DNA from: Streptomyces sp. NBC_00569
GTDB lineage: Bacteria > Actinomycetota > Actinomycetes > Streptomycetales > Streptomycetaceae
Assembly (NCBI RefSeq): GCF_036345255.1
Contig: NZ_CP107783.1
Location: forward strand, 3,397,501-3,461,500
DNA: 64,000 nucleotides
Direction of reading: 5' to 3'
The stretch's first letter is position 1. Every line of letters starts with the position of its first letter. A program made the translations under genes and the position numbers. A model generated the notes under the pieces. It did no database searches. It was not told where the DNA came from and saw only the letters and a program-made list of their open reading frames with translations. Positions 44,467-54,500 of the stretch are shown piece by piece.

Positions 44467-46371
44467 ATGGACACAAAAGATCAGCCCAAGAGAGCACATG
44501 CCCCGCTCTTCTCCCGTTCCCCACGGCGCGCGCCCCGCCGGACCCTGCGGGTCCTCCTGGCGGCCGGCGCCGCGGCGTTCACCCTGACGGCCGGCCTCGC
44601 CACGCCGCTCAACCCCGCACCCCAGGAAGCCAAGGCGGCCGACGGCGGCAAGAAGGTCCTCACCGTCGCCCTCGCCCAGAGCGTCGACTCGCTGAGCCCG
44701 TTCCTCGCCCAGCGACTGGTCAGTACGAGCATCCACCGGATGATGTACGAGTACCTGACCAACTACGACCCCAAGGACAACCACGCCGTCCCGGCCTTCG
44801 CCACCGCATGGAAGCCGTCCGCGGACAAGCTCACCTGGACCTACACCATCAGGTCCGACTCGAAGTGGTCCGACGGCAAGCAGGCCACCGCCGCCGACGC
44901 CGCCTTCACCTTCAACAAGATGATGACGGACGAGGGCGCCGCGACCTCGAACGGCAGCTTCGTCTCCAACTTCAAGAAGGTCACCGCCCCCAGCGCCACC
45001 AAGCTGGTCATCGAGCTGAAGAAGCCGCAGGCCACGATGGCCGCGCTCGACGTCCCGATCGTGCCCGAGCACATCTGGAAGAACGTCAAGGACTTCTCGA
45101 AGTTCAACAACGACAAGACCTTCCCGATCGTCGGCAACGGCCCGTTCGTGCTCACCGACTACAAGGTCGACCAGTACGTGAAGCTGAAGGCCAACAAGGA
45201 CTTCTGGCGCGGCGCGCCCAAGTTCGACGAGGTCGTCTTCAAGACGTACAAGGACCAGGACGCCGCGGTCGCCGCCCTGCGCAAGGGTGAGGTCTCCTTC
45301 GTGGCCGGCTCCCCCGCCCTGACGCCCGCTCAGGCGGCGTCCCTCAAGGGCGAGCCGAACATCAAGGTCAACGAGGGCCCCGGCCGCCGCTTCTTCGCGC
45401 TCGCCACGAACCCGGGCGCGCAGACCAAGGACGGCAAGAAGTTCGGCAACGGCAACAAGGCCCTTCTCGACCAGAAGGTGCGCCAGGCGCTGTTCCTGTC
45501 GATCGACCGCAAGACGATCGTCGACAAGGTCTTCCAGGGCCACGCCGTCGAGGGCGAGGGCTACATCCCGCCGCGCTTCGGCGACTACTTCTGGAAGCCG
45601 TCCGGCAGCCAGGCCCTCGGGTACGACCCCGACAAGGCGGGCAAGCTGCTCGACGAGGCCGGTTACAAGATGAAGGGCAGCGAGCGCGTCGGCAAGGACG
45701 GCAAGCCGCTGAACCTGCGCATCCTGTGCCACGCCACGGACCCGAACGACAAGGCGATCGGCAAGTACCTCAAGGAGTGGTGGGGCAAGCTCGGCATCGG
45801 CCTGAAGGTCGACTGCCTCGACGACGTCTCGGTGCCCTGGTACGCAGGTGAGTACGACCTCGCGTTCGACGGCTGGTCGGTCAACCCCGACCCGGACTTC
45901 GTCCTCGGTATCCACACCTGCGCCGCGCTGCCGGCCAAGGCCAAGGAGAGCGCCCAGACGGACAACTTCATCTGCGACAAGACGTACGACGACCTGTACA
46001 AGAAGCAGCTCGCCGAATACGACCCGGCCAAGCGTGCGGACATCGTCAAGCAGATGGAGTCGTGGCTGTACGACTCCGGGTACATGAACGTCATCGCGTA
46101 CCCGAACGCCGTCGAGGCCTACCGCACCGACCAGATCAAGTCGATCCAGACCATGCCCACCGCGTCCGGCAACATCTACGGGCAGGACGGGTACTGGAGC
46201 TGGTGGTCGGCCGTTCCGGCGGACGGCAAGAGCGACTCGAAGGGCGGTGGCGGCGGTGGTTCCGGCTCGACCGGCGTGATCATCGGTATCGTCGCGGCCG
46301 TCGTCGTCCTGGGCGGCGGCGGGCTGTTCCTCGCGCGGCGCCGCCGTACCTCGGCGGACGACCGCGAGTAG
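44467..46371 (+). CDS. Peptide/nickel-type ABC transporter binding protein, C-terminally anchored
   Basis: 634 residues, SBP_bac_5 (DppA/OppA-like) family. A signal peptide ends near EAKAADGG (about residue 56) with no lipobox cysteine. The binding domain follows, with family landmarks KLTWTYTIRSDSKWSDGKQ, FPIVGNGPFVLTDYK and LFLSIDRKTIVDKV. Instead of a lipid anchor, the C-terminus has a Gly-rich linker and a membrane helix (TGVIIGIVAAVVVLGGGGLF) ending in RRRR, so it is held by a stop-transfer helix. The ATG at 44467 has GAGGT about 9 bases upstream. It is the first gene of a five-gene importer operon. The substrate (oligopeptide, dipeptide or other) cannot be decided. Confidence 0.92.
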   Translation: MDTKDQPKRAHAPLFSRSPRRAPRRTLRVLLAAGAAAFTLTAGLATPLNPAPQEAKAADGGKKVLTVALAQSVDSLSPFLAQRLVSTSIHRMMYEYLTNYDPKDNHAVPAFATAWKPSADKLTWTYTIRSDSKWSDGKQATAADAAFTFNKMMTDEGAATSNGSFVSNFKKVTAPSATKLVIELKKPQATMAALDVPIVPEHIWKNVKDFSKFNNDKTFPIVGNGPFVLTDYKVDQYVKLKANKDFWRGAPKFDEVVFKTYKDQDAAVAALRKGEVSFVAGSPALTPAQAASLKGEPNIKVNEGPGRRFFALATNPGAQTKDGKKFGNGNKALLDQKVRQALFLSIDRKTIVDKVFQGHAVEGEGYIPPRFGDYFWKPSGSQALGYDPDKAGKLLDEAGYKMKGSERVGKDGKPLNLRILCHATDPNDKAIGKYLKEWWGKLGIGLKVDCLDDVSVPWYAGEYDLAFDGWSVNPDPDFVLGIHTCAALPAKAKESAQTDNFICDKTYDDLYKKQLAEYDPAKRADIVKQMESWLYDSGYMNVIAYPNAVEAYRTDQIKSIQTMPTASGNIYGQDGYWSWWSAVPADGKSDSKGGGGGGSGSTGVIIGIVAAVVVLGGGGLFLARRRRTSADDRE

Positions 46372-46448
46372 CAGCACCCGGTCAGGAGAGAACGCGTCTC
46401 GTCCGTCCGCAGGCGTCGCAAGTACCGCACGAGTAACGAGAGTTCCAC

Positions 46449-47525
46449 ATGACAGCAGAGAGCACTCCGGCGCTCGTGCAGAGTGCGGACACCGACGGCC
46501 CGGCGCAAGCCGGGCCGTCGGCGGCCCGCGGTCCACGTGCGCGCAACACGAAGGCCTATCTCCAGTACGTGGCGGGCAAGATCGCGGGGGCGATCGTGTC
46601 GCTCTTCGCGGTCCTGGTCACCAGCTTCTTCCTGTTCCGCCTGATCCCCAGCGATCCGGTGAAGCAGATGACCGGCGGGCGCCGTGTCTCGGCGCAGCAG
46701 CTCGAAACGCTCCGCCACCAGTTCGGCCTCGACCTGCCGCTCTGGCAGCAGTTCACCAACTACATCGGTGACGCGCTGACCGGCGACTTCGGCACGTCGT
46801 ACCAGTTCCACACCCCGGTCATCGACAAGATCACCGAGGCGCTCCCGGCGACGCTGCTCCTGACCGGCACGGCGTACGTCCTCTACACCGCGCTCGGCAT
46901 CTGGCTCGGCACGCGCACCGCCTGGCGCAACGGATCGCGCAGCGACCGCTTCAACACCGCGTTCGCGCTCACGCTCTACTCGATCCCGTCGTTCTGGCTC
47001 GGTCTGCTGCTCATCATCGTCTTCTCGGTGGGGCTGGGCCCGATCCCGGGCCTGTTCCCGACGGGCGGTCTGGAGTCGGGCGGCGAGAGCGGGTTCGCGT
47101 ACGTCATCGACGTCGCGCACCATCTGGTCCTGCCGGTGGTCACGCTGGTGGCGGTCGGCTACGCGCAGACGCTCCTCGTGATGCGCTCCTCGCTGCTCGA
47201 CGAGATGGGCAGCGACTATCTGACGACGGCGCGCGCGAAGGGCCTGCGCGACGACGTCGTACGCCGCAAGCACGCCGTCCCGAACGCGATGCTGCCCACG
47301 TTCACACTGATGTTCGTGAACCTCGGGCACGTCGTGGCCGGTCAGATCCTCGTCGAGACGGTCTTCTCCTGGCCCGGCCTCGGTGGCCTCTTCTACTCGG
47401 CACTCAGCGTGCCCGACCTGCCGCTCGTCCAAGGGCTGTTCTTCGTCTTCGCCACCGCGGTGATCCTGGCGAACACCCTCGCCGACGTGCTGTATCCGCT
47501 GCTCGATCCCCGGGTGGGCCGATGA
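46449..47525 (+). CDS. ABC transporter permease, DppB type
   Basis: 358 residues with about six membrane helices. A longer cytosolic N-terminus (residues 1-38) precedes the first helix (AGAIVSLFAVLVTSFFLFRLIP). The conserved DppB/OppB region DPVKQMTGGRR is followed by HQFGLDLPLWQQF. The EAA-type loop that docks the ATPase (DYLTTARAKGLRDDVVRRKH) is intact. GAGAGTTCC precedes the ATG weakly. Its stop overlaps the next permease ATG by 4 bases (47522-47525). Together with the second permease it forms the heterodimeric channel fed by the C-terminally anchored binding protein. Confidence 0.93.
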   Translation: MTAESTPALVQSADTDGPAQAGPSAARGPRARNTKAYLQYVAGKIAGAIVSLFAVLVTSFFLFRLIPSDPVKQMTGGRRVSAQQLETLRHQFGLDLPLWQQFTNYIGDALTGDFGTSYQFHTPVIDKITEALPATLLLTGTAYVLYTALGIWLGTRTAWRNGSRSDRFNTAFALTLYSIPSFWLGLLLIIVFSVGLGPIPGLFPTGGLESGGESGFAYVIDVAHHLVLPVVTLVAVGYAQTLLVMRSSLLDEMGSDYLTTARAKGLRDDVVRRKHAVPNAMLPTFTLMFVNLGHVVAGQILVETVFSWPGLGGLFYSALSVPDLPLVQGLFFVFATAVILANTLADVLYPLLDPRVGR

Positions 47526-48466
47526 CTGCCGACACGAACGACCTCGACACCGCGCAGCTCCCGCCGCCGGCCGAGAAGAGCGCGCGGGCCTTGGCACGCG
47601 CCCGCAAGCGCCGCTCCGTCGCCCGCTTCTGGCGCGAGTACCGCACCCACCGGAGCGGGCTGTGGGGTCTCGCGGGGCTGATCCTGATCGCCCTCATCGC
47701 GATCTGCGCGCCCCTGCTCGTCGGCGCGGACTCCCAGAGCGTCACCGACGCGCCCGGTGGCGCCCTCGAGGCGCCCAGCGGTGAATTCCCGCTCGGCACC
47801 GACCAGTTCGGCCGCAGCGTGCTCGCCCTGCTGGTGTGGGGCGCGCGCGTGTCCCTCACGGTGGGCCTGCTGGCCGCGTTCCTGTGCGTGGCGATCGGTA
47901 CGGTCGTCGGCATCGTCGCGGGTCACTTCCGTGGCTGGTACTCGACGGTCCTGATGCGGGTCACCGACTGGTTCCTGGTGATGCCGACGCTGGTCCTCGC
48001 GATCGCGCTCGCCACCGTGATGTCCCGCTCCATCTGGACGGTCATCCTGGCGATCGGCGTGACGACGTGGCCGACGACGGCCCGCCTGGTCCGCGCCCAG
48101 ACGCTCGCCGTGGAGTCGCGGCCGTACATCGAGCGGGCCCGCGCGCTCGGCGGCGGGCACGGGCACATCATGCTGCGCCACGTCCTGCCGAACGTGATGC
48201 CGCTCGTCCTCGCGCAGACCACGCTCGTGATCTCCAGCGCGATCCTCACCGAGGCCACACTCGCCTTCCTCGGCCTCGGCGACCCGACGATCACGTCATG
48301 GGGCGGCATGCTCCAGGACGCGCGCGAGGCGGGCGCCGTCAGCGCGGGCGACTGGTGGTATCTCGCGCCTCCCGGACTCGCCATCGCGCTGGTCGCGCTG
48401 GCGTTCACGCTGTGCGGCCGCGCCATCGAAGCCGTCCTCAATCCGAAGCTGGGGGTGGCCAGGTGA
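47522..48466 (+). CDS. ABC transporter permease, DppC type
   Basis: 314 residues. The N-terminal OppC-type segment (RFWREYRTHRSGLWGLAGLILI) enters the first helix, a periplasmic loop carries FPLGTDQFGRSVLALLVWG (the DppC/OppC landmark LGTDxxGRD, with S in place of D), and five further helices follow. The EAA loop YIERARALGGGHGHIMLRHVL is intact. The ATG overlaps the previous stop, and the stop overlaps the next GTG by 4 bases, so the whole set is translationally coupled. It pairs with the DppB-type permease to form the channel. Confidence 0.93.
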   Translation: MTADTNDLDTAQLPPPAEKSARALARARKRRSVARFWREYRTHRSGLWGLAGLILIALIAICAPLLVGADSQSVTDAPGGALEAPSGEFPLGTDQFGRSVLALLVWGARVSLTVGLLAAFLCVAIGTVVGIVAGHFRGWYSTVLMRVTDWFLVMPTLVLAIALATVMSRSIWTVILAIGVTTWPTTARLVRAQTLAVESRPYIERARALGGGHGHIMLRHVLPNVMPLVLAQTTLVISSAILTEATLAFLGLGDPTITSWGGMLQDAREAGAVSAGDWWYLAPPGLAIALVALAFTLCGRAIEAVLNPKLGVAR

Positions 48467-49464
48467 GCCTTCTCGACGTCAGAAACCTCGAAGTGACGTA
48501 CGCGGGCGGGGCACGGGCCGTCCGCGGTGTGAACCTCAGCGTCGACGCGGGCCAGAAGCTCGGCATCGCCGGCGAGTCCGGCTGCGGCAAGTCGACGCTC
48601 GCGCTCGCCCTGCTGCGTCTGCTTCCGGCCGGCACGAAGGTCTCCGGCGAGATCCTGCTGGGCGGCGAGGACGTCCTCACGATGAAGTGGGGCCAGGTCA
48701 GGGCGGTGCGCTGGGCCGGCGCCTCGATCGTGTTCCAGGGCGCGATGCACTCGCTCAACGCGGTGCACCGCATCGGCGACCAGATCGCCGAGCCGATCCT
48801 GCTGCACAAGAAAGCGACGCCCGCGGGCGCGAAGAAGAAGGTCGCGGAGCTCCTGGAGCACGTCGGCCTGCCCGCCGCGCGCGCGGACGCGTATCCGCAC
48901 GAGCTGTCCGGCGGCCAGCGCCAGCGCGTGATGATCGCGATGGCGCTCGCCTGCGACCCGGGCCTGATCATCGCGGACGAGCCGACGACGGCGCTCGACG
49001 TGATGATCCAGGCGCAGATCCTGCGCCTGATCGAGCAGCTCGTGTCCGATCAGGACCTCGGCCTCATCATGATCAGCCACGACCTCGCGGTCCTCTCGGA
49101 CACCTGCGACCGGCTCGCGGTGATGTACGCGGGCCGCGTCGTCGAGGAGGGCCCCGCCTCCGAGGTCTACGAGAACGCGCAACACCCGTACGGGAAGGCC
49201 CTGTCGGCGGCGTTCCCGCGGATCGGCGACGCCGCGTCCCGGTTCGCGCCGCGCGGTCTGCCCGGCGACCCGCCCGACCCGTCGGCGCTGCCCTCGGGCT
49301 GCACGTTCCACCCGCGCTGCCCGGTGGCGCTCGACAGCTGCATCACCGAGGACCCGGAACTACGGGCCGCGGCCACGGACCGGCGGGCGGCCTGTGTGCA
49401 CGTGGGCGGCGCCACCGATCCGGACGACGCCGCCGGCGCCGAGGCAAGGAGCACCACAGCATGA
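48463..49464 (+). CDS. ABC transporter ATPase, DppD type
   Basis: 333 residues. Walker A GESGCGKST is at residues 37-45, the signature LSGGQRQR at about 147-154, and Walker B LIIADEPTTALD follows, with the switch histidine in MISHDLAVLSDT. The C-terminal oligopeptide-ABC extension contains a cysteine-bearing motif (LPSGCTFHPRCPVAL), typical of DppD/F-type ATPases and often an iron-sulphur site in the family. The GTG start overlaps the permease stop by 4 bases. It couples ATP hydrolysis to transport with the DppF-type subunit. Confidence 0.94.
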   Translation: MSLLDVRNLEVTYAGGARAVRGVNLSVDAGQKLGIAGESGCGKSTLALALLRLLPAGTKVSGEILLGGEDVLTMKWGQVRAVRWAGASIVFQGAMHSLNAVHRIGDQIAEPILLHKKATPAGAKKKVAELLEHVGLPAARADAYPHELSGGQRQRVMIAMALACDPGLIIADEPTTALDVMIQAQILRLIEQLVSDQDLGLIMISHDLAVLSDTCDRLAVMYAGRVVEEGPASEVYENAQHPYGKALSAAFPRIGDAASRFAPRGLPGDPPDPSALPSGCTFHPRCPVALDSCITEDPELRAAATDRRAACVHVGGATDPDDAAGAEARSTTA

Positions 49465-50459
49465 CCAGTACGTCCCCCCTGCTCACGGCCGGCGCCCTGC
49501 ACGTCACCTTCCCCGGCCGCCGTGGCGCGGACCCCGCGCGGGCCGTGGACGGCGTCGACCTCGACATCGCGCCCGGCGAGATCGTGGCGCTGGTGGGCGA
49601 GTCGGGCTGCGGCAAGACGACGCTCGCCCGCTCCCTGCTCGGCCTGGTTCCGCCGACGTCCGGCCGCGTCACGTTCGACGGGAAGCCCCTCGACTACTCC
49701 TCGCGCGCCCTCAAGGCGTACCGCAAGCGCGTGCAGCTGGTCCTCCAGGACCCCAGCGGTTCGCTGAACCCTCGGCACACGGTGTACGACGCGGTGGCCG
49801 AGGGCCTGCGCATCCACGGGTACGCGGGCGACGAGCGCGAGGCGGTGGCGAACGCCTTGTCACGAGCGGGACTTCGCCCGCCGGACCGCTTCTTCCTGCG
49901 CTACCCGCACGAGCTGTCGGGCGGCCAGCGGCAGCGCGTGGTGATCGCGGGCGCGCTCGTCCTGGACCCCGAACTGATCGTCGCGGACGAGCCCGTGGCG
50001 TCCCTCGACGCGTCGGTGCGCGGCGAGATCCTCGCCCTGCTGCTCAGGCTGCGCGACGAACTGGGCCTGTCCGCCCTCGTGGTGACGCACGACCTGGGGC
50101 TCGCCTGGAACATCGCGGACCGGGTCGCGGTGATGTACCTGGGCCGGATCGTGGAGACAGGAACGGTGGAGGAAGTCCTGACGGCACCTCAACACCCGTA
50201 TACGCAGGCCCTGTTGTCGGTCCTGCCGGAGGCGCCGGGCGATCCGGTCGTCCTCACGGGCGAGCCGCCGGACCCGTCGCGCATCCCGTCCGGGTGCCGT
50301 TTCCACGCCCGCTGCCAGATCCTGGCGTCGGGCGAGGCGGAACGCTCGGGCGTGGCGGAGCGCTGTCGTGGGGAGGACCTGCCGGTGCTGTCGGGCGCGA
50401 GCACGACCCAGGTGGCCTGCCACTGGGCGTCGGCACAGGCCGACCGGCCCGGCGTGTGA
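49461..50459 (+). CDS. ABC transporter ATPase, DppF type
   Basis: 332 residues. Walker A GESGCGKTT is at residues 46-54, the Q-loop region VLQDPSGSLNPRHTV is the DppF-type landmark, LSGGQRQR follows, Walker B is LIVADEPVASLDAS, and the switch histidine is in VVTHDLGLAWN. The C-terminal extension has the usual cysteines (IPSGCRFHARC). The ATG overlaps the preceding stop by 4 bases and has AGGAG upstream. It is the last gene of the operon; a G.U-containing hairpin follows 9 bases after the stop. Confidence 0.94.
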   Translation: MTSTSPLLTAGALHVTFPGRRGADPARAVDGVDLDIAPGEIVALVGESGCGKTTLARSLLGLVPPTSGRVTFDGKPLDYSSRALKAYRKRVQLVLQDPSGSLNPRHTVYDAVAEGLRIHGYAGDEREAVANALSRAGLRPPDRFFLRYPHELSGGQRQRVVIAGALVLDPELIVADEPVASLDASVRGEILALLLRLRDELGLSALVVTHDLGLAWNIADRVAVMYLGRIVETGTVEEVLTAPQHPYTQALLSVLPEAPGDPVVLTGEPPDPSRIPSGCRFHARCQILASGEAERSGVAERCRGEDLPVLSGASTTQVACHWASAQADRPGV

Positions 50460-50467
50460 GGTTCGGG

Positions 50468-50494
50468 GGTCGCGGGGGCAGAGCCCTCGCGACC
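50468..50494. terminator. Hairpin between the transporter operon and ribF
   Basis: GGTCGCGGGGGC (50468-50479) pairs with GCCCTCGCGACC (50483-50494) around a 3-base loop, with one G.U pair. It lies 9 bases after the plus-strand stop and 15 bases from the ribF stop on the other strand, so it can serve both convergent units. Confidence 0.6.
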
Positions 50495-50508
50495 TCGGCC
50501 GATCCCTC

Positions 50509-51462
50509 CTACTCCCCCTCGTACGCCTCGACCAGTTCCCGGGACCGCTTCACGTCGTCCGCGATGGCGACCAGGAGCGACTCGATCGAGTCGAACTTCG
50601 CCATGCCGCGCACATAGGCGAGGAAGTCGACGGCGACGTGCAGCCCGTACAGATCGAGGTCCACGCGGTCGATGGCGTAGGCCTCGACCGTGCGCTCGGT
50701 GCCGTCGAACTGCGGGTTGGTGCCCACCGAGATCGCGGCGGGCATCGCCTCGTCCCCCACGTGCAGCCAGCCCGCGTAGACGCCGTCCGCCGGGATCGCG
50801 GTGTGCGGGAGCGTCTCGACGTTGGCGGTCGGGAAGCCCAGCTCACGGCCGCGCTGGGCGCCGCGCACGACCACGCCCTCGACGCGGTGGGGGCGGCCGA
50901 GGATCTCGCGCGCGCCTTCCATGTCACCTTCGGCGACGAGCCGCCGGGTCAGCGTGGACGAGAAGGGCTCGCCGCCGCCCGCCGAGCCGCTCACGTACAG
51001 GTCGACGACCTCGACCTCGAAGTCGTACGTCGTGCCCTGCTCGGCGAGGAACGCGACATTTCCCGCGGCGCGGTGGCCGAAGCGGAAGTTCGGCCCCTCG
51101 ACGACGAGGCGCGCGTGCAGCTTGTCGACCAGGACCTTCGCGACGAACTCGGCCGGCGACAGCTTCGAGAACTCGGTGGTGAACGGCAGGATCAGCAGGG
51201 CGTCGACGCCGAGCTCGGCCATCAGCTCCGCGCGCCGGTGGTGCGGGGCGAGCAGCGGAGGGTGGCTGCCGGGGCGCACGACCTCGCTGGGGTGCGGGTC
51301 GAAGGTGACCACGACGGCGGGCACACCGAGCTCACGGGCCCGTTCGACGGCCCGGCCGATGATCAACTGATGGCCGCGGTGCACTCCGTCGTAGGAGCCG
51401 ATGGTGACGACGCTGCGCCCCCAGTCCTGGGGGATGTCCTCCAAGCCACGCCAGCGCTGCAC
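50509..51462 (-). CDS. ribF: Bifunctional riboflavin kinase / FAD synthetase
   Basis: 317 residues. Phosphorylates riboflavin to FMN and adenylates FMN to FAD, in the cytosol. The N-terminal nucleotidyltransferase domain carries GSYDGVHRGH at residues 22-31 (usually GNFDGVHRGH; here S and Y replace N and F) and PNFRFGHRAAGN later. The C-terminal riboflavin kinase domain has LGFPTANV at about residue 200 and GVYAGW. The start is GTG at 51462. It is convergent with the transporter operon and 123 bases downstream of the protease-like/NTPase gene on the same strand. No FMN riboswitch was recognised upstream. Confidence 0.95.
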   Translation of the reverse strand: MQRWRGLEDIPQDWGRSVVTIGSYDGVHRGHQLIIGRAVERARELGVPAVVVTFDPHPSEVVRPGSHPPLLAPHHRRAELMAELGVDALLILPFTTEFSKLSPAEFVAKVLVDKLHARLVVEGPNFRFGHRAAGNVAFLAEQGTTYDFEVEVVDLYVSGSAGGGEPFSSTLTRRLVAEGDMEGAREILGRPHRVEGVVVRGAQRGRELGFPTANVETLPHTAIPADGVYAGWLHVGDEAMPAAISVGTNPQFDGTERTVEAYAIDRVDLDLYGLHVAVDFLAYVRGMAKFDSIESLLVAIADDVKRSRELVEAYEGE

Positions 51463-51585
51463 GGTGATTGCTCCTCGCGAACCTGTGTACGACTGTTACG
51501 TCTCTTTGCCGAATACGCAGGTCTAAGAGTGCCATGCCGAGCGCCCACGCCCCGCATCGGGAGGCGCCGTACCGGCCGGGGCAGG

Positions 51586-54500
51586 TCACGCGGGTACGCG
51601 TACCCCGGCCAGACCCCCGATCACGCGGCGGGCGCTCGGCCCGACGAGGGCGGCCCACTCGCGCGGCGCCCCCGCCAGCCACTCGACGAGAAGGGCGGCG
51701 AACCCGGGCACCGAGTCGGCGAACTCCACGAGGGCGCGGTCGAAGCGGGCGGCTCCCTCCGGGGTGCGGACGAGCCGTTGTCCGGTGCGCCGCACCAGGT
51801 CTCGGGCGCGGGTCGCTCCGGCGCCCCCGGCGTTGCGGGCGGCGGTCCGCAGGACGGCGTCGAGCACGTCCGGGTCGTCCTCGTGGGCGAGCAGCACGTC
51901 GAGGAGCTCACCGCGCAGGGCCCGCGAGGCGCCCGTGCCGGGTGCGGCGAGGACGGGCGCGAGCGCGGCCCGTCCGGCGGCCGGACAGGTCCGGAGCAGC
52001 CCCGTGACGAGGGGATGGAACACCGCCCGCCCGGCCGGTCCGTGCTCCAGGCACCGGTCGACGTACGCGGCGACGTCCTGAGCGGCGTCGGGCCGGTCCG
52101 CCGAGAGGTCCTCGACGAGGGCGGCCGCCCGGCGCGCGAGCGCGGGCGCGGTCACGCCGGCGAGTGTCCCCAGTACGTCGGCCGCACCGCCCGGCTCCCG
52201 CACACGGGCCCGGAAGGCGCGGAGAACCGGCTCCGGGTGCGTGGCGAGCGCGGCGGCGAGCGCGCTCACGGGCACCTGGGCATCGCCGTCCGCGAACCGC
52301 TCCAGGGCGCGCGCCAGATAGGTGTCGCGGGTCTGCGGGTCGCGCACGAGGAGGGCGAGCGCGGCGCCGTGCCGGGCGCTGTCGGTGGTGCGGGCCAGCA
52401 GGGCGAGCGCGGCGTAGCGCAGCAGGGCGCGATCGGCGTCGGTGGTGACGTGCGGGGCGACCCGCAGCGCGTAGGTGACGGCGGACGCGCGGCGGGCAGG
52501 GCGCTCGTCGTGGGCCCAGCGGTCGACGGCGCGGCACAGCGCGGACGGCTCCTCGTCGGCGAGCACGGCGAGGAGTTCGTCGGCGTGCGGGTGCGCGCAG
52601 TCGGCGAGGGCCTCGGTGAGGTCGTCGACGGCGCGGTGCCGGTGCGTGTGGAGGAGCGCCTGGGCCGCGGTGGCGACGGTCGCGTCGGGCAGGGCGGGCA
52701 GCGGCCGCGCGTCGTCGAACCAACGGGTGAGGTGGACCTGGACGCCGGCCGGGTCCGCGGTGAGCAGGTCGGCGACGGTGTCCAGGTGGCGGTCGCGGCT
52801 CCCGGGCGGCGGATCGTGCACGACGAGGCGGCGCAGGAGGCCGAGGCGGACGGCGTCCGTGACGGGGACGCGGCGCCAGAACGAGGGGTCGAGGCGTCCG
52901 CGGTCGGCGAGCGGTTCGAGCACCCCGAGATAGGGAGTGGCGTCGGGCACGCGCAGGAGCGCCTCCTCGACGAGGTGGGCCGCCCACCAGGAGGCGTCAG
53001 GGTCGCCGGGAGTGAGGGATCTGAGCGCCAACTCGGCCAGGTGGGCGCCGAATTGGACCGGCCCCTGCTGGCGTTCGACGAGGAGGAGCGCCTGGACGAC
53101 GGGGCCCGCGCGGTGCCGGGGCACGGGCACCGAGGGCGCGGCCCGGCCGGCGTCCCGGTCGCGGTGGACGAGCGCCCGCAGCGCCTCGTCCAGGTCCAGG
53201 TGCATGCCCTGGATCCAGTCGGCGACCTCCTCGTGCGCGAACCGGTAGCCGCGCCCCGCGGGGACGAGTACGCCTTCGGTGAGGACGGCCGGGGCCCACG
53301 CCGTGACGCCCCCGCCGTGCCGCCCCGGCAGCGCGCCCCAGGGGAACACCTCCTCGAACGCCTCCCGGTCCAGCTCGCCCTGACCCGGCCCCAGACAGCG
53401 CCGCGCCGCCTCGTGGACCTGCCCGGACACCCGGGCGGCGAGCCTGCGCACGGCCGTGCCGCGCAGCCCGTTCACAGCGGCGAGGCGCACCGCCACCCGC
53501 AGGCACATGAGGTCGAGATACGCGGCGAAGACGGCGTCCCGGTCGGCGCTGCCCGGCGCGGGCCCGGGCAGCGCGGCCCGCACCTCGGCGAGGAGCCGCA
53601 GCGCGAGCGGATGCCGGGCGTCGCGGCCGGCGAGCGCGTCCCCGGGAAGCCCGTACCGCTCCCGCGCCACGCGGGCCTGGTCGCCGGTCAGCTCCCCCAG
53701 CGGGACACAGGCGGGCAGCCGCCCGGTCCGTCCGTACAGCACACCAGGCGGGAACAGCTCGCCCGCGTGCTCCCAGTACTCCCCCCGGCACGCCACGACG
53801 AGCCGCACGCCGGTCTCCCGCAGCCAGCGCGTCGTGCCCTCGGTCCACTCCGCCAGCCGGTGCGCCAGGACGGGCGGCATCTCCTCGGGCCCGTCGAGCA
53901 GCAGTACGAGGGGCCGGCCGGCGGCGCGTGCGGGCGCCGCGATCCGCTCCGGCGACACATCGCCGACACCGCCGGACTCCGGGCCTCCGGGCTCGCCGGT
54001 CTGTCCGGGGACGGCCCCGGGCAGTGACGCCGCGACGATGCGCCCGGCCCTCACCAGCGCCCGCCTCGCGGCGTCGGCCACGCTCCGGTCGTCGCCGTGC
54101 AGGTCCGCGCCGCGCAGCCAGAGGGTGGGGGCGGGGTGGGCCCCGCGGCCGCGTCGCGCGGCACAGGCGGCGAGCTCCGTCGTACGGCCGCTGCCCGGCG
54201 CTCCCACGAGGGCCAGGACCGTCGCGCCGGACGCCTCGAACGCGGCGAACTCCCTTGCTACTTCCGGCCGTTCGACCGGCTCCGGGTCGAGGACCGCACC
54301 CGGCCCGTCGGACCCGACCGACGTGGCCGTCAGCTGGAGCGCGCCCGCCAGATTGAGGTCGTCCCCGTACACCGGCACGGTGGCAGCGTTCCGCGCGAGG
54401 AGCGCGGCGAGCGGTCCGTCCGGGTCGGTGGCAGCGGCCTCCCGCAGCGGCACGGCGAATCCTGCGGCGGCCCGATGCCCGGCCTCGAGGGCCGTGCCGA

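Noticed and set aside
51463..51585. FMN riboswitch upstream of ribF
   Set aside because: The 123-base spacer is too short and I see none of the conserved RFN element blocks.
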